From JAGXTF01 sp044224315 (GTDB lineage Bacteria; Bacteroidota; Bacteroidia; NS11-12g; UBA955): 64,000 nucleotides of DNA. Below, in pieces: positions 1 to 7,718 of the stretch (within the stretch, counting starts at the first letter, position 1; every line of letters starts with the position of its first letter). The notes beneath the pieces were generated by a model. That model was not told the DNA's origin and searched no databases. It was given only the letters and a program-made list of their open reading frames with translations. The stretch is from assembly GCA_044224315.1 (NCBI GenBank), contig JBGAKR010000001.1:1302001-1366000 (forward strand), in the 5' to 3' direction. Position numbers and translations under genes: made by a program.

Positions 1-1820
1 TACTCATGTGTTTTATTCCTCAGCTTCCGGTCTTCATTTAAGTATTTTACCGCTTTTTTCAAATGATCTTCAAGCGCCGTTACCTGTCGCAATTTGATCA
101 GACTAGACTGGTTATTGATCAATTCATTCACTTTTTCCTCAATCAGTCCATTCTGCAATTCTATGTTCTTTGCCAGTCCCATCAGTACAAAATTGCCCAG
201 TCTGCGTTTTTCATGATGATTTGGCTCAAAATACTGCTGTAGGTTCTTTGATGCCCAAATATGTTCAAGGCTCAGCACATCATTCAGCATGGAATCTTCA
301 TCGTCTTTACGAACCAGTATTTCCTCTATATCAAACCGGGTTTTAAAAGATTCCTGCAGGTGTTCTTCGAACGATGCCAGGAAATACCGTATTCCTCTCC
401 AACGGTAAAAATCATCCTTCTCATCTTTATCCAGTGTCAACGCCTGTACAAATTTCTTTTCAGGACAATAGTATTCAACTAAGTCTCTCAGATTTGCCTT
501 CACCCAGTCAAGATGATTTCCATCGATAATCTTACCCGTTTTTACGGTGTGATTGTCATAATAATCTACACTTTGTGTGGTGTCCCAACCTTTATTCTTG
601 TCCCAATATAATGAATGTGCAAACCAGAAGAGGTTACCTTGTTCAGTATCTGCCCTACCTGTAATTTTATTCAATACATATAACCTGAAATTCACCTTTT
701 CTATCCATTCCAAAAATTCAACAACCACATCCGGGCTGTCAAGATAGGTCATCAAAGCCAGATACAGTGGCAACACTGATGCCTTGCTAGGCTGACAACG
801 AAGTCTCTTCAGCCAATTTGAAATATCCGCTTTCCGATGACCTGCATAGTGCACATTGAAATGGTGCTGATTGAGCAGATATGCATAATGAAGGGCAGAA
901 ACTTCCAGAAATTCGACAAAGGCAGTAATCCTTTTAATGTGCCCGTCAATTTTGAGCATAACGGTTTCACCGGATGGATGCAATTCCTTGAGATTGGCAT
1001 AGACATTCCAGCTCTCTGCCTTGCTCGAATCGTAAAATACAATATAGCAGTTGCGCAAGAAACGGTTTTCAGCATCGTTATTTGTCACCCCGGCTTTGCT
1101 GAGGTAAATCTGGATATTTCCCCATCTGCTGTTTATTTCCTCCCGAAGTGAATCTCTGCCATAGACGGAAGTGAGATAGATGAAGTAATTCTTTATTTTT
1201 TCCAGTTCTGATAGTTCTTTTCCCCTGTTATTGATAACCTCAAACATGATTCCGATATCTTTGGTATTATTTGGGGCATAACAGAGGAAACCGAGTTTTT
1301 TCAGAACAGTATTCAGAATTTCATCAACATCGGTTTTTTTGTCATTCAGCCATTCATTGAAGAATTTTTTGGCCCCAAAGATGCATTCATGAGATTTGAT
1401 TTCAGCGGTTTTTTCCTTATTGCCGATAATGGTATCGTGAAAGAAAGATTTTGTCTCTTCATTGGTAAGTAACACCGGTCTCTCTTTTCCGATACCGCCC
1501 CTTTGTATATATTTTTCGTAAAGCGATATGTACTTAGTGCTGTTCTTTTGATAAATGCAATTGAGTAAAATAATAATGGTGGTTATCCGCTGCTGTCCGT
1601 CTACGATTTCATAGACATTATTACCATCATTGGCAGGTGTCAAAACAATGGTACCGGTATAATGACTGTAATCCTTTTTTGCAACTTTGATAATGTCCGC
1701 CTTAAAATCTGCCAATTGAGCATCTTCCCAGGAGTATCCCCGCTGATAATCCGGGATGACGAAGAAGTTTTCGCTGATGATTTCTTCAAAAGTGAGTAGT
1801 CTGGAGATAAAGTTATTCAT
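1..1820 (-). CDS. DUF262/DUF1524 (GmrSD-like) protein A, 3' end beyond the window
   Basis: The frame is open from an ATG at 1820 to the left edge, about 606 codons, so the C-terminus is missing or just complete. Residues 22-32 read IPDYQRGYSWE and residues 74-78 read DGQQR, the signature of the DUF262 (ParB/sulfiredoxin-like) NTP-binding domain. Near residue 515 is LEHIWA followed by a RRLGNFVLM...N stretch, which matches the HNH-type DUF1524 nuclease layout of GmrSD-family proteins. Known relatives (GmrSD, SspE, BrxU) are NTP-stimulated enzymes that attack modified or foreign DNA. The ATG overlaps the end of the nuclease gene by 8 bases, implying translational coupling. It is the last visible gene of the four-gene operon. 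Family assignment is strong; the defence role is inferred. Confidence 0.88.
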   Translation of the reverse strand, partial: MNNFISRLLTFEEIISENFFVIPDYQRGYSWEDAQLADFKADIIKVAKKDYSHYTGTIVLTPANDGNNVYEIVDGQQRITTIIILLNCIYQKNSTKYISLYEKYIQRGGIGKERPVLLTNEETKSFFHDTIIGNKEKTAEIKSHECIFGAKKFFNEWLNDKKTDVDEILNTVLKKLGFLCYAPNNTKDIGIMFEVINNRGKELSELEKIKNYFIYLTSVYGRDSLREEINSRWGNIQIYLSKAGVTNNDAENRFLRNCYIVFYDSSKAESWNVYANLKELHPSGETVMLKIDGHIKRITAFVEFLEVSALHYAYLLNQHHFNVHYAGHRKADISNWLKRLRCQPSKASVLPLYLALMTYLDSPDVVVEFLEWIEKVNFRLYVLNKITGRADTEQGNLFWFAHSLYWDKNKGWDTTQSVDYYDNHTVKTGKIIDGNHLDWVKANLRDLVEYYCPEKKFVQALTLDKDEKDDFYRWRGIRYFLASFEEHLQESFKTRFDIEEILVRKDDEDSMLNDVLSLEHIWASKNLQQYFEPNHHEKRRLGNFVLMGLAKNIELQNGLIEEKVNELINNQSSLIKLRQVTALEDHLKKAVKYLNEDRKLRNKTHE

Positions 1821-2649
1821 TTTCAAATATATTGGTGTTATTCGAATTCTTCAGGTTTGCATTCACCCATTCTTCCTGATCGGAATCGTTTCCGTAATCA
1901 TCAAAATATTTGCTGAAACTGCCTTTTTCTCCTTTTCCTTTGCCGAGTGCATACTCACGGTAAGATGAACAAGAGAAACGGGCATCGCAGTTGCGGCAGA
2001 TGCGGGTGGCGAAGAGGGTGTTGCTGCCTGTCATTTTGCTCTGTAGCACGTCCAGTGGTGCCGGATGGAACTTCTTGTCCTCGATGAGGTCCACCACGCG
2101 GGCAAACTCCATCACCGTCTCCTGCACCTTCTCCTGCCGGAACGGAATTGAGATGAGGGGTTGCCATTTAGCCATTTCGTACTGTATACGGAAATGATCG
2201 TTCACGAGGTAGGCTTGTTTGAGTGTTTGGGGAAATGCTGTCGATATGATGGCTGTCTGATCAAGCTCTTCGTGGCGTAGTTCCTGCCAGATATGCGCAT
2301 AAACGTTTAACTGTTGTTCATATAGTTCCTTATTTGCGGCAATGTATTCCGGGTCATGGGTTTTGATGTCGTACATCCAGGTTTCTTCGTCTTCACGAAC
2401 GATATCCACCACCCCTTCGATGTTGAAAGTTCTGCCTTTAGTAGTTTTTTGGTCGGGCAACGAGAGCTTCACTTCTGTATCTGTAACCTTTTGGGCTGTA
2501 TCTCGCATTTTCTGGTAATAGAAGAGCACCTGTGTAAGGGCGAGTTGCTTGATATCTTCAGTAATGCTGTGCCCTCCTTCGAGCCGCATCATTTCGTAGT
2601 TGTCTTCAAAAAACTCACGTATTTTTTCTACAATCTCAAAATCTTCCAT
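1813..2649 (-). CDS. PD-(D/E)XK nuclease C-terminal half with three Fe-S-type cysteines
   Basis: A 278-residue protein with the second half of a RecB/AddB/Cas4-like nuclease. It has an acidic motif at D82 (GVVDIV), the D94-x-K96 core (YDIKT) and the QLNVYA helix motif at 113-118. The C-terminal cysteines C218, C221 and C227 (CxxCx5C) are typical of three of the four ligands of an iron-sulfur cluster. The N-terminal nuclease elements (first cysteine and GxxxHxxxE) are absent here but present at the end of the upstream helicase gene. The start codon overlaps the helicase stop as TGATG, in the -1 frame. This is therefore either a natural two-subunit nuclease or the broken second half of a helicase-nuclease fusion. 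It likely cuts DNA unwound by the partner helicase. Confidence 0.85.
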   Translation of the reverse strand: MEDFEIVEKIREFFEDNYEMMRLEGGHSITEDIKQLALTQVLFYYQKMRDTAQKVTDTEVKLSLPDQKTTKGRTFNIEGVVDIVREDEETWMYDIKTHDPEYIAANKELYEQQLNVYAHIWQELRHEELDQTAIISTAFPQTLKQAYLVNDHFRIQYEMAKWQPLISIPFRQEKVQETVMEFARVVDLIEDKKFHPAPLDVLQSKMTGSNTLFATRICRNCDARFSCSSYREYALGKGKGEKGSFSKYFDDYGNDSDQEEWVNANLKNSNNTNIFENE

Positions 2650-5276
2650 CAGGCATGTGCTTGTTTTTTCTTCTTTTCAGAAATGAGGAGGTGGTGAAGG
2701 TCTTCGATGGTTTGATGCACCAGACTGCCGAAGAACATGGTTTGTGAACGGGAAGGAACGAATCCATATTTGCGGAAAATCATGTATTTGCGCGGACATT
2801 GCTGATAATTGAGAAAATCTGCAGTGTATGAATAGTTCTTTCCGAGTTCATCAGATTCCGTCTGTGACTCCGGCAATTCATTTAGCTTTACCGCACTCAG
2901 ATATGGCAAGTGATCCTGCGAAAGAATGTCAATGAATTCCTGAGATGTATTGGTTTTTCCAAGGTTGAAATGCGGCAGAATCGTGAGTTGCTTAGCCCTT
3001 GAAAGTCCGACATAGAAGACACGCATCTTGTCGTAATTTTTGATCTTGTCGAGGGGTTCGCCATCTTTCTGCAACAAATCGCGAATGATTATTTCCACAG
3101 GGTCGGCTTCCCTCTCATCTTTACGGAGGCTACCGAGAACCACATAGGGGAATTCAAGTCCTTTTGCCTGATGGATGGTGAGGAAAGGTACTCGACCTTT
3201 CGGGAATGGATCTTCTTTATCTTCGAATTCGGATTCACCCAGGCGGTAGATGGCATAGAGATAGGAACCGACGAATGTATTGATGTATTTATCATCTAGC
3301 AGGAATGATGCTGTGATGATGGCAGTGTACTGTTCCATGAAACGGGCCAGGTAATCGGTTATCATCCCAAGATTGATTACAGGGCCTTCATCGGTGCCAT
3401 CTTCTGCAAGTTTGAACATCTGCTGAAAATGCCGGAACCCGTTTAATTGATAAAATAAGTCGAGGATGCTCCAGTCGAGACTGGTGACCCTGTTGATGAC
3501 ATAATTCAACTGAAAGGGTTGGCCAGCTTTTTCCCTGTTTTGAAGAATATAGATAAAATTCTGTTTTTGCAGCGTTGCCTTGCACTTACTGCTCAAACCA
3601 GATGCAGAAGCCAATGTGCGGAGCATCTCCAGTTTTACAGGCTTCTTCAGGTCCCATTTCTGTTTTGCCACTACTTTCATCAGGGCTTCATAATCGGCGC
3701 TGATGGCAGCAATATCCGCTTTTCTATCCTTTATATAATCCGTCAACTGTGCATCAGCACCCATCAATTCTTTTGCAATTTCCAGACACTCCAATTGCCA
3801 TGACCTGAATTCTTTTAAACCAGGACTGGCAGCACCCGCATGACTGGGTCTTCCTAATACTGAAAATATAAGTCCAAATATTTCCTTAGACTCCTGAACA
3901 TCTAGAAATCTACCAGCTCGCGGCGCAAAAACCTTGATGCCCAATTCATTTAATGCTTTTTCAAAAGCTTCTACTTTTGAGGATTTCTTCCCCTGTCCCT
4001 TTAGCGAAGGAAATAGGAATGCCACTTGATTGTAATCCTGGATTCTACCGGATTTTTTGAGATCATAAACAAACTGTGCGATATTTCCACAAACCTCTTC
4101 TTTCTGACCCATTGGTGTTCTGACAACCGCAGGAAAATCAGACTGATTATGGGGTATAATGTTCTTGTCCATCACCCGGTAATGTCCGGTTCCATCAGGT
4201 TTTTCCCAATCTGTCCGTAGAATAAAATCGTTATAAAAATGAACAATGTTTCGCATTGAACGGTAGTTCGTATTCAGTGCTATTTTTTTTGGTTTTACAC
4301 CAAGATATTTCATGCAGCGATCCTCAAACTCAACTAGATTCTCAACAGTAGCGCCTCGAAAACGGTAAAGTGCCTGGTCGTCATCTCCCACCACACAGAT
4401 ATTCTTTGATTTTCTGGCTAATTCAAAATAGATCTGTTCCTGTATGGCGTTGGTATCCTGATATTCATCTACAATGATGTGTTCATAAACACTACCGGAA
4501 TGTTCAAAGGCATTGATCTTATTAAATGCCTTTTGTTGCAACAATGAGAAGTCTACAGTCTGTATTTTATCAGATTGTACAAGACTGCTACAGTAGAATT
4601 CATACATCTTGATCAGCTGATTCAGAAAGTCATCAGCAGAGTTCACTTTTTTAGAATCCAGATTTTCTTCACTGAAACGATTAAAAAGTTTAATGATGGC
4701 GAGAACCGCATTATGCCGGGAATTGGACTTCTTCCCAGTTAAAAACTTGGTAATAGCTTCCTGTGCGATAATCTGTTCCGCTTCAGTATCTTCACCTTTG
4801 TGAAACCCGCCTGCAGTCAACATCTCTACCCAAAAACGGCGATTGTATAGTTTGAAATACTGCGCCAATTCATCCATTAGCACAGGTGCGCGGCCCCTGA
4901 TGCCATCGTGTGTAAATCTCCTGTTGGAATCCACCAGTATTCCCTGACAGATTGAGTGAACCGTGCCAATGGACATGTTGGTGATATCATATGCAACTCC
5001 GGTCTCGTTCGTGATTGAACCTAACAAGCCACGTAGTCCTTCTTTAAGTTGGTGTGCCGCTTTTTCTGTAAAAGTAGCTAAAAATATATGAGATGGATCG
5101 ACCTTTTCCCATACTATGAGGTTTACTGTCCTCCAAAGTAGTACCCGGGTTTTACCGGAACCGGGGCCGGCAGTCAAAAAAAGCGGACCATCTTTATGAA
5201 GAATTGCTGCCCGCTGGCTTTCGTTAGGATTGAATCCCTTTAATTGCCAGAAGAATTCAATTGGTGGTAAATGCAT
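2649..5276 (-). CDS. UvrD/PcrA-type SF1 helicase with N-terminal part of a PD-(D/E)XK nuclease
   Basis: An 875-residue superfamily 1A helicase. Walker A AGPGSGKT is at 36-43, the Walker B/Q motif VDEYQDT at 269-275, motif III GDDDQALYRFRGA at 297-309, motif V THQ-type IHQAKGLEF at 701-709 and motif VI RVFYVGLSRAK at 752-762. All catalytic elements look intact, so ATP-driven 3'-5' DNA unwinding is expected. After the helicase core, residues 815-861 contain CPRKY (C827) and G850-SLV-H854-QTI-E858. These are the first Fe-S cysteine and motif I of an AddB/Cas4-like nuclease. The protein then ends abruptly in a lysine-rich tail, and the rest of the nuclease lies in the next gene. It starts 31 bases after the upstream DUF262 gene, in the same operon. 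A free-standing DNA-repair helicase is the alternative, but the context favours defence. Confidence 0.93.
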   Translation of the reverse strand: MHLPPIEFFWQLKGFNPNESQRAAILHKDGPLFLTAGPGSGKTRVLLWRTVNLIVWEKVDPSHIFLATFTEKAAHQLKEGLRGLLGSITNETGVAYDITNMSIGTVHSICQGILVDSNRRFTHDGIRGRAPVLMDELAQYFKLYNRRFWVEMLTAGGFHKGEDTEAEQIIAQEAITKFLTGKKSNSRHNAVLAIIKLFNRFSEENLDSKKVNSADDFLNQLIKMYEFYCSSLVQSDKIQTVDFSLLQQKAFNKINAFEHSGSVYEHIIVDEYQDTNAIQEQIYFELARKSKNICVVGDDDQALYRFRGATVENLVEFEDRCMKYLGVKPKKIALNTNYRSMRNIVHFYNDFILRTDWEKPDGTGHYRVMDKNIIPHNQSDFPAVVRTPMGQKEEVCGNIAQFVYDLKKSGRIQDYNQVAFLFPSLKGQGKKSSKVEAFEKALNELGIKVFAPRAGRFLDVQESKEIFGLIFSVLGRPSHAGAASPGLKEFRSWQLECLEIAKELMGADAQLTDYIKDRKADIAAISADYEALMKVVAKQKWDLKKPVKLEMLRTLASASGLSSKCKATLQKQNFIYILQNREKAGQPFQLNYVINRVTSLDWSILDLFYQLNGFRHFQQMFKLAEDGTDEGPVINLGMITDYLARFMEQYTAIITASFLLDDKYINTFVGSYLYAIYRLGESEFEDKEDPFPKGRVPFLTIHQAKGLEFPYVVLGSLRKDEREADPVEIIIRDLLQKDGEPLDKIKNYDKMRVFYVGLSRAKQLTILPHFNLGKTNTSQEFIDILSQDHLPYLSAVKLNELPESQTESDELGKNYSYTADFLNYQQCPRKYMIFRKYGFVPSRSQTMFFGSLVHQTIEDLHHLLISEKKKKQAHA

Positions 5277-5307
5277 TCAGTAAATAAATTAAAAGTCTAA
5301 AATGTGC

Positions 5308-7104
5308 TTACAATCCAAAATAATATTCCCTCAATTTATCTGACATGAGTTTTCTGCGCATGGCCAGAAAATCCACATAATTGTCTTGGGTCATATTAAA
5401 GACGGATTCTGGTAAACAGTTGGCCTTCAGGTTCCCAAGCAATTGGGATTCCGTAACAATGCCTCCAAGGTCTGCATGTCCTGTTATAATTTGGTCGTGG
5501 ATTCGCTTAAAATAATCAACCGGTGCTGCATTTCTCATAGAAATATTTATTTCCTGCTGGCAGAGGACAAAATTAGCCACCTGGTTGTATTCAAAGCGAT
5601 TGTATCCATGCTGTTTAAGATAATCTTTTGGAAAAATATGGTGCAAATCTCCGCGATTTTCTATCAGGCTTTTTATTGTAATATCTCTGGATAAAAATCC
5701 GGGATCATTATTTTTCACCTGTGCGGCGAAAAACACATTCAATGCAGGATTGTTTGAACTAGGGGAATCCAGATCCTGAATGAGTTGTGAACTCCAGAAT
5801 GCTTCTGACAAGGAAGCAGACTCTTTCTCAATCAGATTCTCGGCTGCACCTCGTTCGCGAATTCGGCGAATGTCCCTGTCAAAAACACTTTCCACTGAAC
5901 CGCTATATCTTTTGGTCAGCAGTGAATATACGAACCAACGTCGCACTGTTTTTTCAATCTGCGCCGCATGCACATTCAGGCTGCGCAAATGAAGATATAA
6001 CACATAGGCAAAATTCAGGCTGTTTTGCGAATTGATCATACGGGGTGAGATGAAACCAGCTGATTTGATGATCATTAAAAACCTTTCAAAATTGGTTTGA
6101 TTGATAAAATCTTTTACCCCTTCACCGAGCAAATTGAAACTGCTTTCTGATATTGAATCTTCAAAGGTTTTGCTTTCGAAATTTCGTCCAGACAACAGAC
6201 TGACCAGATCGCTGAGTTTACCGCGGTGGAACTTGCTCGTAAAAGCTACTCTGAGCATATCGGTATAACTTGGGTCATACAAGTCGTCCAACTCATCCTT
6301 TAACCATGTCATTTTGCGGAAATAATCCGTTTTTGCAAATTCGGCATCATGATCGCGGATATTTTCGTAAAATTCGGGTGCAACCGCCAAATGGCAGAAG
6401 TAGTCAATTGCTTTTCTAAGATTATTTCCATCGTAAATATCGTTAGCGGCAATTTTACTCATGGCAAAATCTGCCTGAGACAATACGACGCCCTGACTGT
6501 TGATGCGGATAAATATTTCTGTGACCGTATCAATGTCCAATTCGGGGGAAAGTTCGATATAACCTATCTGCTTCTTTAATATTGAAAATAAGCGGTCAAA
6601 TGCTTCCGCAATTTTGTCACTACTCACCTCCGGATTGTCCTGAAGATACTGGCTGACAGCCTTGAACTGGTTTGTATTTCCAGACATCAGCTCTGAAATA
6701 TCGGGTATCCAGGTTTTGTCTTTTAAAATCGCCGTATTCTGAACTTCAAATACTTCATCGATTGGATGGAATGCGATTTTTATCCTGATTTTTTTATACT
6801 CTTTATTTACAACGTAATCACCATTGATCGCCGCTTTGAGTGCTGTAACCCGCTGCTGCCCGTCAATTAATATTTTTTTTCCTCTTGCAATGCTTCCATC
6901 TTTGAGATTCACATTAGGGTTTTGCCAGGCAATAAGATACCCTGTAGGGTAGCCCTGATAAAGACTGTCCATCAATTCGCGAACCCTTGAAGGTTCCCAG
7001 ACAAAGGGCCTCTGAATTTCCGGTATCGCAATTTCACCCGATCGTACCCAGGATAAAAGGTTTTCTATAAGCTGCTGATTTACAATGTATTTTTGGGTAG
7101 CCAT
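5308..7104 (-). CDS. DUF262/HNH (GmrSD-like) protein B, first gene of the operon
   Basis: 598 residues from the chosen start. The DUF262 domain has IPEIQRPFVWE near 27-37 and DGQQR at 81-85. The C-terminus has DLHHIFPKDYL (His pair near 488-489) followed by an ANFVL...N pattern, an HNH nuclease signature of the DUF1524 type. An ATG at 7155 lies 17 codons further upstream in frame. I chose MATQKY at 7104 because a good -7 promoter element sits between the two starts, and the extra residues are AT-rich and hydrophobic without a proper signal peptide. The protein is a different subtype from protein A: the motif spacing and the HNH sequence (HHIFP versus EHIWA) differ. By analogy with GmrSD and SspE it would hydrolyse nucleotide and nick or cut DNA; the target is unknown. 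Confidence 0.9.
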   Translation of the reverse strand: MATQKYIVNQQLIENLLSWVRSGEIAIPEIQRPFVWEPSRVRELMDSLYQGYPTGYLIAWQNPNVNLKDGSIARGKKILIDGQQRVTALKAAINGDYVVNKEYKKIRIKIAFHPIDEVFEVQNTAILKDKTWIPDISELMSGNTNQFKAVSQYLQDNPEVSSDKIAEAFDRLFSILKKQIGYIELSPELDIDTVTEIFIRINSQGVVLSQADFAMSKIAANDIYDGNNLRKAIDYFCHLAVAPEFYENIRDHDAEFAKTDYFRKMTWLKDELDDLYDPSYTDMLRVAFTSKFHRGKLSDLVSLLSGRNFESKTFEDSISESSFNLLGEGVKDFINQTNFERFLMIIKSAGFISPRMINSQNSLNFAYVLYLHLRSLNVHAAQIEKTVRRWFVYSLLTKRYSGSVESVFDRDIRRIRERGAAENLIEKESASLSEAFWSSQLIQDLDSPSSNNPALNVFFAAQVKNNDPGFLSRDITIKSLIENRGDLHHIFPKDYLKQHGYNRFEYNQVANFVLCQQEINISMRNAAPVDYFKRIHDQIITGHADLGGIVTESQLLGNLKANCLPESVFNMTQDNYVDFLAMRRKLMSDKLREYYFGL

Positions 7105-7122
7105 AATTATAATATTAAAATA

Positions 7123-7130
7123 CAAACATA
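7123..7130 (-). promoter_or_regulatory. Candidate -7 promoter element for the four-gene operon
   Basis: On the minus strand this reads TATGTTTG, a match to the Bacteroidota -7 consensus TAnnTTTG. It lies 19 bases before the ATG at 7104, leaving a leader of roughly a dozen bases. I see no clear TTG at the -33 position. It supports the 7104 start and a single transcript through 5308-1. Confidence 0.5.
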
Positions 7131-7226
7131 TACATATTGTATAAAATATTTGCATTTATCTGAAACGGAAGAATGTCGCCTTTCCTAATATTTGATATCC
7201 ACCCGGATCAAACCCGGATGATAAGG

Positions 7227-7718
7227 CTAATTCAAAATCAATACCTTCTCGAATGCCGATATTGTTTTGCCAGTGGCTTTCAGAATATAGGTTCCGGGTG
7301 GCAATGGGCTGATTTCTATTCGAAAATCAAAGATTCCGGGTTTAATGTCAAGGGATTTTTCATAAACCAGTTGTCCGCCCATGTTGTAAATTTCCAATTG
7401 CACATTTTGGCTTAAGGTGGTGAAAAGCCTGCCAGAGAAACTGCCGGTATTGGGGTTTGGGTATACCGATATCCCGGATTTGGAAAGCTTGCTACTGTCT
7501 GCCGGGGTTATGGCATTCGTAGTTGCCGTTACCCTGGTATAAGCCTGTGAAATTCTGTTCCCGTCCGCATCGTATTTGTATTGGATGGACATGGAATCTG
7601 CATACATCACTTCAACCAGTCGGTTTGCGTTGTCGTATTTGTAAATTACATTTTGTCCATGCAATTGTAGTTTAAACAAGACCAGTAGTAAAATGAAAAA
7701 TATAGATTTTTTATTCAT
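7227..7718 (-). CDS. Small secreted protein with YD/RHS repeat and T9SS sorting domain
   Basis: 163 residues. The N-terminus has a lysine-rich start and a hydrophobic core ending near LHGQ, a probable Sec signal peptide. Residues about 24-58 contain two tyrosine-aspartate repeats (YKYDNANRL and YKYDADGNRI) of the RHS type. From about residue 80, SVYPNPNTGSF begins a type A T9SS C-terminal sorting domain that runs to the end (PPGTYILK near 145). The ATG overlaps the stop of the giant RHS gene as ATGA, so the two are translationally coupled. The protein should be exported and attached to or released from the cell surface. It could assist or anchor the RHS protein, which itself lacks a CTD, but that is inference. 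Confidence 0.85.
   Translation of the reverse strand: MNKKSIFFILLLVLFKLQLHGQNVIYKYDNANRLVEVMYADSMSIQYKYDADGNRISQAYTRVTATTNAITPADSSKLSKSGISVYPNPNTGSFSGRLFTTLSQNVQLEIYNMGGQLVYEKSLDIKPGIFDFRIEISPLPPGTYILKATGKTISAFEKVLILN

Noticed and set aside
2649..2700. Canonical -1 slippery heptamer (A AAA AAC) at the helicase end
   Set aside because: AAAAAAC is present, but the zero frame reads AAA AAA C, so the phase is wrong for classic tandem slippage. Simple A-run slippage or an indel stays possible.
7105..7155. Alternative start of DUF262 protein B at 7155
   Set aside because: The promoter -7 box lies within this extension, and the added residues do not match the family start.
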